Positions 39,113-48,082 are shown, counted from the first letter of the stretch. The stretch is 54,052 nucleotides of DNA from an uncultured beta proteobacterium (GCA_903897925.1 CAIUDG010000041.1:1-54052); one strand, 5' to 3'. The notes: a model not told the origin generated them from the letters alone. Program-made: numbers and translations.

Positions 39113-39670
39113 TCACGCGGTCCTTCCAGCCCCTTTCGGGTTCGCGGGTTTCTGCTTGTCGGTGGTCGGAGGGAGAACTCCAACGAGGTGAAGTTGCTTT
39201 GCCCAATCCGGCAGCGGCAGGGACGCTACGGTCGTGACGGCGACGCCCCAGTTCTTAGCGATTGCATGGATGTCGCCATCATCCGCCACTATGGAAGCAT
39301 CGCGAGCCTTGGCGATAGCGACAACCTGTCGATCCACCTTGACCTTTTGCCATACGACGTCCCGTCCAAGAGGGTGCCTCTTGTTCCCAGCGCCATTGGC
39401 CGCGACCTGCATGGCGGCGCATTCCTCAGCGGCCATGTGGTCGAAAGGGGCAACCAGCACGTACCTGTTGTCTAGTAGCGAAGCTAGCAAGGCATTCCCC
39501 GCCGCGCCGGCGTGGATTAGGTACTCAGCGATGACTAATGTAGGAATGACGACCTGGCCACGTGACTTCTCGACATCCTGCAGCAGCCCTTTCAATCGGT
39601 CCTGAATATGCTGCGGTGCGCGCCGGTCGAGCAGGTAGATCAATGCATTGGTGTCCAGCAGCACGCGCAT
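39113..39670 (-). CDS. PIN-domain protein (VapC-like nuclease)
   Basis: A 185-residue protein. The PIN acidic residues are Asp6 (MRVLLDTNALIYLLD), Glu49 (VIAEYL), Asp113 (KVDRQVVAIA) and Asp130/131 (IVADDGD), so the metal-dependent RNase site appears intact. It has an additional C-terminal tail rich in Pro/Lys. Its ATG overlaps the stop of the upstream gene by one base (TGATG), so it is coupled to a 245-residue partner rather than to a classical short VapB antitoxin. Lies just inside the island boundary. A toxin or an RNA-processing role in defence is possible; not proven. Confidence 0.82.
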   Translation of the reverse strand: MRVLLDTNALIYLLDRRAPQHIQDRLKGLLQDVEKSRGQVVIPTLVIAEYLIHAGAAGNALLASLLDNRYVLVAPFDHMAAEECAAMQVAANGAGNKRHPLGRDVVWQKVKVDRQVVAIAKARDASIVADDGDIHAIAKNWGVAVTTVASLPLPDWAKQLHLVGVLPPTTDKQKPANPKGAGRTA

Positions 39671-40407
39671 CAGTCATTACCCCGCGACTTTTTCCATTCG
39701 CCGATGGGATCGTCCAAGCCGTTCCATCCGTTGTCGGGCAAGCCCTTCAGCTGCTCGAACAGGTCTGTCACCGGAGTCCCATCCAGTTCGACGAACTCGT
39801 CAACCAAGACACCGCAGCAGGACCACTGCCCATCGCCGTCGCGTTTCCACGTTGCAAGTCCTGTGACGCGAATTTCGGCACCGAACAAGTAGCGAGCGAG
39901 CTGCCTTGCCTTTTCCCGACCACGGATGGTCACGTCGACAAAGGAGCCTTCAGTGGTTTCGAGTGTCATTGGTACGGTCTCATCGCGACCGCCAATTTTG
40001 ATGACTCTTCCGACCACGCTGTCCATCTGATGGACCATGCGCTCTTCCTGAGGTTGAACAGCGTTTAAAGCACCCGGAAAGACCATGACGACAGTGCCGT
40101 CATGGTTGCGGACTTCTCCGTGCCAACCCTTTGACCTCAGGTAGTCGTCGAGGCGAGCCACTTTGGGCATGGCCTGAGCCTTAGTCCGAGCCTCGATGAG
40201 CTGCACCTGGACATCAAGCTTGGCGTCGTCATCCACCCTCACCATTAGGCGAGCGCTGCCCGGCCTGAGGGCACCGAAGTGCACACCAGCGGGACTGCCG
40301 AGCAGCTCAGCGAAGCGCTTGGTCAGTTCACTGAAGTCGAGCATCGACAGCGTCTTCGGTCTTGTTCCGAGGACGTGTAGCTCGTAGCTCCAGTCAGTTG
40401 GTTTCAT
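39670..40407 (-). CDS. Unknown protein coupled to the PIN nuclease
   Basis: A 245-residue soluble protein I cannot assign to a named family. The N-terminal part (1-120) is mixed alpha/beta. The part from about 130 (VVGRVIKIGGRDETVPMTLE, then VTIRGREKARQLARYLFGAEIRVTGLATWKRDG) has the pattern of an OB-like beta barrel. It overlaps the PIN gene start by one base, and the pair looks like one operon. It could be an antitoxin, a nucleic-acid-binding partner, or a substrate-recognition subunit. Confidence that it is a real gene is high because of coupling and length. Confidence 0.75.
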   Translation of the reverse strand: MKPTDWSYELHVLGTRPKTLSMLDFSELTKRFAELLGSPAGVHFGALRPGSARLMVRVDDDAKLDVQVQLIEARTKAQAMPKVARLDDYLRSKGWHGEVRNHDGTVVMVFPGALNAVQPQEERMVHQMDSVVGRVIKIGGRDETVPMTLETTEGSFVDVTIRGREKARQLARYLFGAEIRVTGLATWKRDGDGQWSCCGVLVDEFVELDGTPVTDLFEQLKGLPDNGWNGLDDPIGEWKKSRGND

Positions 40408-41093
40408 CAGTTCGAACTTGAATTAGCGGAAGTGCGCACTTCAGTTAAAGAGATTAGCACGGTTTGGTCAGCTTCTCAGGGGAGGGGAGCCAAGTTGCCC
40501 GTCGCTTGCCATGGAGGTTGTGGTCTAGATGCCAGTCCGCCATTTCTGTCACATTCAGGCCCACAAGTAGCCCCGTGTCAGCATGCGCACCAAGTGGACC
40601 ACTCTCGGCCCGCTAAGGTACTGCAAAGGAAATAGACCTCTACCACCCCGTGTTTCCACGCCGAAGCCGAGACAACGCACATCATGCTCAAGGCTATATC
40701 GGTATGGAAACATTTCATGTCACCCGACTTTTCCCAGCTTGGTAGGCCCGCTAGCTGATTGACCAAGCTCTTGGGATTTACGCTACCACACGACCACAAG
40801 TTCGCTCAGATCGACAGTCATCCGCTCGGTCCAAAAGTTTCCGGGACACGCCGACGTAGCAACACCAATGAACTACATCCGAAACTTGAAGTGCGTTTCT
40901 ACGCGCTACATATTCGCGGCAGGAGCCGCATGTGGTAATTCCGCACGCACGACTCCTGGCGGGGGAGATCATCCGTCTCTACCGTAATCTGGGTTTGTAT
41001 ACCGCATGTTCTTGCACTGAAGGTGACAGGCCCCATCGACTAAGGGTATCTACTTAGCGCTTATTGGTTGAGTTTTATTGCGCAACAAATATA
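40408..41093. other. Gene-poor region
   Basis: About 690 bp without a credible gene. Short ORFs exist (40432-40635 plus; 40578-40799 and 40778-40972 minus) but have no ribosome sites and no recognisable products. Composition is mixed, as if built from eroded fragments. The last 60 bp become AT-rich and hold a half operator, CTTAG at 41053-41057, before the importer promoter. Confidence 0.5.
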
Positions 41094-41107
41094 CTTAGAT
41101 ATCTAAG
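41094..41107. promoter_or_regulatory. Island operator 1 (CTTAGATATCTAAG)
   Basis: A perfect 14-bp palindrome, 87 bp before the ABC importer's first start. An identical copy lies at 47031-47044, and related copies lie at 52212, 53615 and 53663. It is inferred to be the binding site of the MarR regulator at 49304-49813 and to control the importer operon. Confidence 0.75.
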
Positions 41108-41193
41108 ATGATTTGTGTTGAAGTAAACAGTCACATCAATCTAAGAACATGAACGTGAATACGTTTAACGCTAAAAAATACTTGAGGTCAGAA

Positions 41194-42369
41194 ATGAAAA
41201 AACTCTGTCGACTGCTGTCCCTGTGCGTGGTACTGACTTGCGCGACGTCCGTTTCTTACGCCATAGAACCATTCAATATTGATGTGGTCTTGCCTCTCAC
41301 AGGCGGAGCTGCCTTTCTTGGAAAGGCAGAACAGCTTGCGCTTCAGCAGGCTGAAAAGCAACTTGTCGGTGCGCAAGGCATAGATGGACATCCAGTGAAA
41401 TTTGTATTCCATGACGATCAGTCGAGCCCACAAACAGCAGTGCAATTGGCAACACAAATCGTGGCTACCGGCCCTTCAGTAGTCCTTGGTTCCGCGGTGG
41501 TGGCAATGTGCAATGCCATGGCTCCATTGATGAAGTCGGGGCCTGTGTTGTATTGCCTCTCTCCAGGAATTCACCCTGCAGCAGGAAGTTTTGTGTTTAC
41601 TTCGAGTGTTGCGACGGGTGACCTGGCGGCGGCGCTGCTGCGTTACTTCAATCAGAAGGGACTGAAGAAAATAGGTCTTATCACCAGCACGGATGCATCT
41701 GGGCAAGATGCGGCACGCAACATAAAGGAATTGTTGAAACAGCCTGAGTTCAAAGAAATTCAATTAGTCGGCGAAGCCAGTTTTAATCCCGCTGATGTTA
41801 GTGCAAGCTCTCAAATTCAACGAATCAAAGGTGCGGGTCCAGACGCATTGATTGCTTGGAGTACCGGAGCCGCAATTGGTACTGTGTTCAAGGCAATCTC
41901 AGAGTCTGGCCTCAATATTCCTGTTGCCACCACCGATGGCAATATGACCTATGCGCAGATGGCGCAATATTCCACTATATTGCCGAAAACGCTGTTGATT
42001 CCATCGCCCCAATGGTTGCCGGATGCGCCACACATCGCACCTGCAGGACAGGCGGAATCCAAACGCGCATTCGCAGCAGCCTACGAGGGAACCGGCGTAA
42101 AGCCCGATGCCGCGTCTTCGTTCGCCTGGGATCCCGCCATGATGGCGGTTGCCGCATTACGCAAGCTGGGGCCCACCGTTAAGGCAGAGCAATTGCGAAG
42201 CTATCTATCGCAACTAAAAGGGGTGTCTGGCTTGAATGGTATCTATGACTTCACTGCGGTAGCACAACGTGGACTGTCAGATGCAAATGTCTATGTGACC
42301 AAGTGGGATGCGGATAAGAAAACGTGGATTCCAGTCAGCGAAGCCCGTGGCATTCCCTTGAAGCAATAA
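41194..42369 (+). CDS. ABC transporter substrate-binding protein, branched-chain amino acid type
   Basis: A 391-residue periplasmic binding protein of the LivK/Peripla_BP_6 family. The start at 41194 is set by GAGG at 41184-41187. The signal peptide (residues 1-23) ends at SYA. The mature protein opens with FNIDVVLPLTGGAAFLGKAEQLALQQAEKQL, typical of the family. Relatives bind aromatic acids such as phenylacetate or benzoate derivatives as often as amino acids. As the first gene after island operator 1 and upstream of phthalate genes, phthalate is the likely ligand; that is inference. Confidence 0.87.
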   Translation: MKKLCRLLSLCVVLTCATSVSYAIEPFNIDVVLPLTGGAAFLGKAEQLALQQAEKQLVGAQGIDGHPVKFVFHDDQSSPQTAVQLATQIVATGPSVVLGSAVVAMCNAMAPLMKSGPVLYCLSPGIHPAAGSFVFTSSVATGDLAAALLRYFNQKGLKKIGLITSTDASGQDAARNIKELLKQPEFKEIQLVGEASFNPADVSASSQIQRIKGAGPDALIAWSTGAAIGTVFKAISESGLNIPVATTDGNMTYAQMAQYSTILPKTLLIPSPQWLPDAPHIAPAGQAESKRAFAAAYEGTGVKPDAASSFAWDPAMMAVAALRKLGPTVKAEQLRSYLSQLKGVSGLNGIYDFTAVAQRGLSDANVYVTKWDADKKTWIPVSEARGIPLKQ

Positions 42370-42389
42370 AAAATAGGGGGTAATTAGCA

Positions 42390-44303
42390 ATGGCGGAACT
42401 CATCCAAATCATCATTGGCGGGCTGCAGATAGGATGCATATACGCACTCGTTGCGCTGGGGTTCTCGCTGGTATATCGCGTAACCAACGTGATCAATCTA
42501 GGGCAAGGCGCATTTTGTTTGGTAGGGGCATTGGGTGCGTACACTCTCCAGACGACTTTTGGCTTGGGTATGTTGTCGTCTGCGGTGCTAGCTGTGTTGC
42601 TCACGGTAAGCATTGGAGTGCTTGCCGGATATCTGGCTTTTGTTCCGGGGCTTTCGCGCTTGTCAAACGCCAATATGTTGATGCTCAGCGCAGGATTGCT
42701 GACGCTCATAGAGGGGTTGACGTTAGTCATCTGGGGTAGTCAACCCTATGCGATGACGTCGTTTTCTGGACAAGAACCGGTGTCTCTAATGGGTATTTTG
42801 ATACCTACGCAAGAATTCTGGATCGTTGGTGCGACTGGGGTAATCATCGTCACCCTGTGGTATTTGATACAACGAACGTCATTTGGTCAGGCGCTGCGTG
42901 CTTGTGCAGAAAACCCGGTGGCAGCAACCCTCATGGGAGTGAGCGTCAAACGCATGCAGTTGATCAGTTTTGCAGGCGCCGCCTTCATAGGTGCCATAGC
43001 TGGCATTGTCTCAGCACCGGCAATGTCATTACAGTTTGATACCGGGCGCTTGTTCACAATTCAAGGGTTTATTGCAGTTGCCATTGGGGGACTGGCATCC
43101 TTTCCCGCAGCCGTTGCTGGCGGTCTGCTACTGGGCATTGTTAGTCAGGTTGCGACGGCTTATATATCTTCGCTGTTTAGCAATGCAATTTCACTGGCAC
43201 TGCTGTTGGCAGTGCTGCTGTTTCGGCCCAGTGGCCTGATTGGAACGCGTTCGGTCAGAAGGCAGGATGTTCGCGAGGAAGCACGCCTTTGGAAGCACGT
43301 CACTCGATTAGCGCCGCGCACGCAATGGATCGCTGGAGCAATAGGGCTGTTGCTGGCGCTGGTGGGTCCGGTATTCATCCCGCAAGGGTCGGTGCTGAGT
43401 GGGGTAGTGATCGCCATGATTTTCTTTGTTGCTCTGATGGGCCTGGATTTGGTGATGGGCTATGCCGGACAAGTTAGTCTGGGCCAAGCAGGCTTTATGG
43501 CGATTGGTGGATACACCACGGGCTATCTGATGACGCAATATGAAATGCCGCCGATATGCGCGATGCTTTGTGGAGTCGCGCTGTCGTTGGTTGCTGCAGT
43601 GCTCCTGTCCATGATTACGATGCGCTTGCGTGGTCTGTATCTGGCACTCGCAACATTGGCTTTTGGCTTGCTCATTGACTCGTGTGCTGTGGGGCTGGTG
43701 GATATCACGGGTGGCCCCTCTGGGTTGGTTGGCATTCCTGGATTCTCTATCGGTTCATATGGGTTCGATTCACCGATATCGATGTATTACCTGGTGTTGG
43801 CTGTAATTGTTGTTGTCATCGTCATGTTGGGCGGATTGATACGCTCAAGTTTCGGCCGTTCATTGCAAGCCATACGTACCGATCAGATGGCTGCTGCTGC
43901 TTTGGGTATTAAAGTGGTTCGATGCAAGCTAATTGCTTTTGCCATTGCTGCCGTCCTGGCTTCTCTGGCTGGTAGCCTGTACGCCTTCTTTTTTCACTTC
44001 TTGTCGCCGGATATGCTTGGAACGCAACGTTCGCTGGAGCTTGTATCGATGCTGGTAATTGGTGGAGAAGGTACGTTGGTCGGCGGACTGTTCGGCGCCA
44101 CGTTGCTGACACTTCTACCCACAATTTTTCAACCGTTGGCCCAATGGAAGACCTTTGCCAGTGGATCTTTGTTGGTCATATCGTTTCTCTATATGCCTGA
44201 AGGCATCTGGGGAGCGCTGGCCCGCGCCATGGCGACTATCGAAAGCAAAAATATGGGCCTGAAAAAATCAAACACGAGTACGGCGGCGGAGGTAAAACCG
44301 TGA
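42390..44303 (+). CDS. ABC importer permease, LivH-LivM fusion
   Basis: A 637-residue membrane protein that joins the two permeases normally made separately. Residues 1-290 are LivH-like (GLQIGCIYALVALGFSLVYRVTNVINLGQGAF). Residues 310-620 are LivM-like (GLDLVMGYAGQVSLGQAGFMAIGGYTTGYL, then GLYLALATLAFGLLIDSCAVG). A charged linker lies near residues 285-310. An AGGGGG ribosome site precedes 42390. The fusion would fix a 1:1 ratio of the two halves. It ends in a 4-bp overlap with livG. Confidence 0.92.
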   Translation: MAELIQIIIGGLQIGCIYALVALGFSLVYRVTNVINLGQGAFCLVGALGAYTLQTTFGLGMLSSAVLAVLLTVSIGVLAGYLAFVPGLSRLSNANMLMLSAGLLTLIEGLTLVIWGSQPYAMTSFSGQEPVSLMGILIPTQEFWIVGATGVIIVTLWYLIQRTSFGQALRACAENPVAATLMGVSVKRMQLISFAGAAFIGAIAGIVSAPAMSLQFDTGRLFTIQGFIAVAIGGLASFPAAVAGGLLLGIVSQVATAYISSLFSNAISLALLLAVLLFRPSGLIGTRSVRRQDVREEARLWKHVTRLAPRTQWIAGAIGLLLALVGPVFIPQGSVLSGVVIAMIFFVALMGLDLVMGYAGQVSLGQAGFMAIGGYTTGYLMTQYEMPPICAMLCGVALSLVAAVLLSMITMRLRGLYLALATLAFGLLIDSCAVGLVDITGGPSGLVGIPGFSIGSYGFDSPISMYYLVLAVIVVVIVMLGGLIRSSFGRSLQAIRTDQMAAAALGIKVVRCKLIAFAIAAVLASLAGSLYAFFFHFLSPDMLGTQRSLELVSMLVIGGEGTLVGGLFGATLLTLLPTIFQPLAQWKTFASGSLLVISFLYMPEGIWGALARAMATIESKNMGLKKSNTSTAAEVKP

Positions 44304-45058
44304 GCGAATACAGCCTACAAGCGCGTGGTCTGAGCCGGTCCTTTGGTGGATTGAAGGCGACCAATAACGTATCTTTCGATGTTGCCCATGGAACAATAAC
44401 CGCGTTAATTGGTCCCAACGGTGCTGGCAAGACAACCGTCTTTAACCTAATAACCAATCTGTTTCCGGTGGATTCAGGCGAGATACTGTTCGAAGGGCAA
44501 CGCATCGATAAACTTCAGCCGGTACAAATTGCCGAGTTGGGCTTAATACGCACATTTCAAACGGCAAGGGTGTTCCCAGGCATGACTGTGTTGGAGAACG
44601 TCATGGTGGGGCGAAGTCGACTGGCCAAGCACGGTTTGTTAAAGCAGGCTCTGTGGAGTGGCGCATGTCGTCGTGATGAGTTCAACCTCACGCGGCGGGC
44701 CGAATCACTTTTGCAGCTTGCTGGCTTGTCGGGGTATCGCGATACCCATGCAGTGGAGTTGCCGATGGGCGCGCAAAAGCTTCTTGAAATTTTGCGGGCA
44801 TTGATGGCACATCCCAAGCTCCTGCTGCTGGATGAGCCCGCAGCTGGCTTGAATGATACGGAGACGGGAGAACTTGCTGCATTACTTTTGGCTATTCGCG
44901 CCAGCGGTATAACCGTGCTTATCGTGGAGCACAACATGGCCCTGGTGATGGGGGTGGCCGATCAAATTGTGGTACTGGAGACAGGTGCCGTGATTGCATC
45001 TGGAGTGCCCGCGGACATTCAAAAGAACGAGCGCGTCATCAAGGCTTACCTTGGCTGA
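44300..45058 (+). CDS. ABC importer ATPase, LivG type
   Basis: A 252-residue nucleotide-binding subunit. Walker A is GPNGAGKTT (residues 36-44). The LivG-specific segment LGLIRTFQTARVFPGMTVLENVMVG follows, then Walker B LLLLDEPAAGLND and the H-loop IVEHNMALVMG. The signature motif reads ELPMGAQKLLEI in place of the usual LSGGQ-type sequence (here PMGAQ), a known variant in LivG proteins. It starts with GTG overlapping the permease stop (GTGA). Pairs with the LivF-type ATPase that follows. Confidence 0.92.
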   Translation: MSEYSLQARGLSRSFGGLKATNNVSFDVAHGTITALIGPNGAGKTTVFNLITNLFPVDSGEILFEGQRIDKLQPVQIAELGLIRTFQTARVFPGMTVLENVMVGRSRLAKHGLLKQALWSGACRRDEFNLTRRAESLLQLAGLSGYRDTHAVELPMGAQKLLEILRALMAHPKLLLLDEPAAGLNDTETGELAALLLAIRASGITVLIVEHNMALVMGVADQIVVLETGAVIASGVPADIQKNERVIKAYLG

Positions 45059-45072
45059 ATGGAAGACAAATC

Positions 45073-45855
45073 ATGTTATTGGAATGTAGATCAATCACCG
45101 CAGGTTACTCATCGTCGCCGGTACTCGACGCCATTGACCTTGAGATTTGCGAAGGAGAAATCGTCACGCTAGTGGGTGCCAATGGTGCGGGAAAATCGAC
45201 GTTGGTAAAAACCATCTCGGGGCTACTGCGTCCAATGCGAGGCGAGTTGTGGTTTGCTGGCCAGCGTATCGATCAACTTCTCCCCGCCGATCGTCTGCGC
45301 CACGGCATTTGTCATGTTCCTGAAGGTCGTCAAGTCTTTGCAGGTATGACAGTTGCCGAAAATCTTAGTATGGGTGTTTACGTGCGCAGAGGAGAGGACA
45401 AAGCAGAAAATCAGGCGCGAATGGATGGTCTTGTACGTCAATACCCGTTCCTGCATGAGCGTCTTCACGATGTGGTCGGGAATTTCTCTGGTGGGCAACA
45501 GCAAATTCTAGCTATCGCGCGTGGTCTCATGTCCCGTCCTAAGCTGATCATGTTAGATGAACCGTCGCTTGGTCTATCGCCCATGATGGTTATTGAAGTT
45601 TTCAATTTGGTCAAGGAGTTGCGTGCCAAGGGCCATTCGGTTTTGCTGTCAGAGCAAAACGCTTATGCGGCGCTGGCCATCGCTGATCGCGGCTATGTTA
45701 TTGAAAACGGGCGCGTAACGATGTCAGGGAAGGCTACCGACTTGTTGGCGTCATCCGAAATATCGGAGCGTTATCTTGGCGTTGGGTCTGGCGACAAGTT
45801 CGCTCGCTCTGAGAGTCAGAATACGGCGAGAAGGCTGCGTTCCTGTATCGACTAG
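45073..45855 (+). CDS. ABC importer ATPase, LivF type
   Basis: A 260-residue nucleotide-binding subunit. Walker A is GANGAGKSTLVKTI (residues 36-49). HGICHVPEGRQVFAGMTVAENLSMG is the LivF hallmark, followed by signature FSGGQQQILAIARGLMSRPKLIMLDEPSLGLSP and the H-loop position occupied by LLSEQNAYAAL (Gln in place of His, usual for LivF). The tail is about 20 residues longer than the family norm. It ends the importer operon; a hemerythrin-like gene follows after 39 bp and may be on the same transcript. Confidence 0.92.
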   Translation: MLLECRSITAGYSSSPVLDAIDLEICEGEIVTLVGANGAGKSTLVKTISGLLRPMRGELWFAGQRIDQLLPADRLRHGICHVPEGRQVFAGMTVAENLSMGVYVRRGEDKAENQARMDGLVRQYPFLHERLHDVVGNFSGGQQQILAIARGLMSRPKLIMLDEPSLGLSPMMVIEVFNLVKELRAKGHSVLLSEQNAYAALAIADRGYVIENGRVTMSGKATDLLASSEISERYLGVGSGDKFARSESQNTARRLRSCID

Positions 45856-45894
45856 CGCTGGCTATTCTTCATTTCTTCAAATAAAAGCATATTT

Positions 45895-46473
45895 ATGAAC
45901 TACGAAGCGATCCAAATCATTAAGGCAGAACATCGCTCACTGGCCGCAGTTCTCAACGCGGCAAATCACCTTCGTGTGGAAATCGGCGAACAGCGATTGC
46001 TGCCCAACTATCGGCTGCTTTGGGCGATCATTCGCTACATAGAGGAGTTTCCGGAAACGCTCCATCATCCAAAGGAAGATCGCTATCTGTTCTCAAAACT
46101 CCAGGCACGCACTCAAGCAGCCGATGCAATTATTGCAACACTGCAAAAAGAGCATCGTGATGGCAATGAAAAGATTGACTTGCTTAGGCAGGCGCTAAGC
46201 AAGTATGAAGGCGGGGCGGTAGGCGCATCGACCACCTTTTTTACGATGTTGGAAGCATTTGTTAAGTTCCACTTTAGGCATATGACGATGGAAGAGCGGG
46301 ATATTTTTCCTTTGGCAGAAACCTATCTGACCGCGCAGGATTGGCAAGAAATCGCTGCAGCATTTCGGGATAATCATGACCCCATGTTTGGCACAGCTCA
46401 GTGTGAGCACTTCCGCGAACTATTTCACCAAATTGTCTTACTGTCCCCTGCTCCGATTGGATTGGCAAGCTAA
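45895..46473 (+). CDS. Hemerythrin-like (HHE) protein
   Basis: A 192-residue four-helix protein with two HHE-type repeats of metal ligands: His13 (IKAEHRSL), His57/58 and Glu61 (ETLHHPKEDRYLF), His87 (LQKEHRDG), and His126/129 and Glu133 (FHFRHMTMEERDIFP). It should bind a non-heme di-iron centre and O2, NO or iron in the cytoplasm. It lies 39 bp after livF, likely within the importer transcript, and its end overlaps by 4 bp a convergent bacteriohemerythrin gene. A role in O2 supply or protection of the dioxygenase is inferred. Confidence 0.85.
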   Translation: MNYEAIQIIKAEHRSLAAVLNAANHLRVEIGEQRLLPNYRLLWAIIRYIEEFPETLHHPKEDRYLFSKLQARTQAADAIIATLQKEHRDGNEKIDLLRQALSKYEGGAVGASTTFFTMLEAFVKFHFRHMTMEERDIFPLAETYLTAQDWQEIAAAFRDNHDPMFGTAQCEHFRELFHQIVLLSPAPIGLAS

Positions 46474-46964
46474 GGTTGGGTGTCGGAGTTGCCTAGGCTG
46501 CGGCGTAAGACCACTGGCTTTCCACCCAGGCGCAGCTTGCACATCCAGTGCGCCAAGGCCGAGTCCAGATAGGTGGCATGGCCGGGAAACCAAGCGGCCA
46601 ACTCGTTTGCTAGAGGTCGTGCGTTTGTAGCATTACCTTGTTGCATTTGTGCGAGGACATCACTCACCGTCGCTTGTACTGCGGCGTGTTCATTGATGTG
46701 ACATTCTTTGGCGGGGAAATTGTGCTCTGTCATCCAATGATTTTCATCATCAAAATGGCGCTTCAAGTGCTCCTGTAGCCTTTGGACGGCTTGCAGTAGG
46801 CGGTCGTCCGATGCAGCTTGAACGGCAGCTACACAATGTACAAATTCTTCGTGGACGTGGTCCATGGGGGTATAGCCGAGAAGCATGTCGTCACACCATG
46901 TGATGGCAGTCGGCGCGATCGTTTCGGGCGAAAGGGTCATATCTTCAACTTCCGGTAATTTCAT
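46470..46964 (-). CDS. Bacteriohemerythrin
   Basis: A 164-residue O2-binding protein. All seven di-iron ligands are present with canonical spacing: His38, His70, Glu74, His89, His93, His129 and Asp134 (TPMDHVHEEF, HFDDENHWM, CHINEH, HATYLD). An N-terminal extension of some 20 residues precedes the domain. ATG at 46964 is chosen; ATG at 46940 with GGAAG upstream is an alternative. It is divergent from the phthalate dioxygenase reductase, and the palindrome at 47031 lies between, so it is probably co-regulated with the catabolic genes. Carrier or buffer of O2 is the family role. Confidence 0.9.
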   Translation of the reverse strand: MKLPEVEDMTLSPETIAPTAITWCDDMLLGYTPMDHVHEEFVHCVAAVQAASDDRLLQAVQRLQEHLKRHFDDENHWMTEHNFPAKECHINEHAAVQATVSDVLAQMQQGNATNARPLANELAAWFPGHATYLDSALAHWMCKLRLGGKPVVLRRSLGNSDTQP

Positions 46965-47030
46965 TGATGAGCTATCAATTTTTAGCTACGAATTTGCGTT
47001 GACGCCAGCAGGTTATCCCGACTTGTTTTT

Positions 47031-47044
47031 CTTAGATATCTAAG
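47031..47044. promoter_or_regulatory. Island operator 2 (CTTAGATATCTAAG)
   Basis: Identical to island operator 1. It lies in the 155-bp divergent region, 67 bp before the bacteriohemerythrin start and 76 bp before the reductase start, so it can serve both. A TTGACG box at 46999-47004 lies nearby. Confidence 0.75.
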
Positions 47045-47119
47045 ATAAGATGTTATCTGAATTGTGCTGTGCACTGTTGGTGCCAGGTCTTCGTACTCTA
47101 ATTATTTTGGAAGTTAGCC

Positions 47120-48082
47120 ATGTCAGAGGAAATACAGCTACGTCCTTTGCGAGTCACTCGCAAGGAGGTCATCGCGCGCGATGTCTATCTATTTGAGCTG
47201 CGCGATCCATCGGGTGCGAATTTGCCATCGTTCGACGCCGGATCTCATATCGCATTGCGTGTTCCTGGCGGCGCTATGCGTCAATATTCACTTTGCAATG
47301 ACCCCTCTGACACGGATCGCTATCAGATCGCCGTAAAGCGCGAAGCGATGGGGCGCGGTGGTTCCATTGCTCTTGTGGACAAGGTGATGGTGGCGGATAC
47401 GGTGATGGTTGCTACGCCAAGTAATATGCTTCCTATTGATGCGAAGGCAAAGAACTTTATTTTGATTGCTGGTGGCATTGGAATCACGCCAATGATTGCC
47501 ATCATGCGCAGTTTGATTGCTGAAGGGCTGCGCAATGTCAAGCTCTATTACTTTACTCGGGATGCGGAGGGAACAGCATTTCTAGAAGAGCTTGCTAAGG
47601 CGCCCTTCGCAAAATTCACCACCATCATTCACAGTCAGGGGGCCGCTGCCTCAAAGTTCGATCTCTGGTCTATTCTGGAGCGTCCGGTGAGCGGAACGCA
47701 CCTATATTGCTGCGGGCCCAAACGGTTGATGGACGGCGTCAAGGACATGACCGGTCATTGGCCGACGTCCTCTATTCACTTTGAAAGCTTCGGAGCAGAT
47801 ACTAAACCGCACGCTGACGATACCCCGTTTGATGTCGTTCTGAAGCGCAGTGGTCAAAAAATCGCCGTTGGCAGCTCACAAAGTATTTTAGAAGCGCTGC
47901 GCAACGCTAATGTGCACGTCCCTAGCTCTTGTGAAAGTGGAACCTGCGGCTCTTGCAAGGTAACATATACAGACGGCCAGGTCTCACATCGCGACTTGGC
48001 ATTGCTGGATGAAGAAAAGTCAAACCAGATCATTGTTTGCGTCTCGCGTGCGACCAGTTCTGAGCTGGTGTTAGACCTGTGA
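47120..48082 (+). CDS. Phthalate dioxygenase reductase-type oxidoreductase
   Basis: A 320-residue electron-transfer protein of the PDR/VanB class. It has an FMN-binding barrel (RQYSLCNDPSDTDRYQIAVKRE near residue 54), an NAD domain (GGIGITPMIAIMR, CCGPKRLMDGV), and a C-terminal plant-type [2Fe-2S] domain with CESGTCGSCK and a final Cys in IIVCVSR. It passes electrons from NADH to the Rieske oxygenase encoded on the other strand at 50840-52159. First gene of an operon with the dihydrodiol dehydrogenase (GTGA overlap) and marR. It corresponds to pht2/ophA1 in known phthalate clusters. Confidence 0.93.
   Translation: MSEEIQLRPLRVTRKEVIARDVYLFELRDPSGANLPSFDAGSHIALRVPGGAMRQYSLCNDPSDTDRYQIAVKREAMGRGGSIALVDKVMVADTVMVATPSNMLPIDAKAKNFILIAGGIGITPMIAIMRSLIAEGLRNVKLYYFTRDAEGTAFLEELAKAPFAKFTTIIHSQGAAASKFDLWSILERPVSGTHLYCCGPKRLMDGVKDMTGHWPTSSIHFESFGADTKPHADDTPFDVVLKRSGQKIAVGSSQSILEALRNANVHVPSSCESGTCGSCKVTYTDGQVSHRDLALLDEEKSNQIIVCVSRATSSELVLDL

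Noticed and set aside
40432..40972. Three short ORFs in the gene-poor part of the island
   Set aside because: No ribosome sites, no domains, overlapping on opposite strands.
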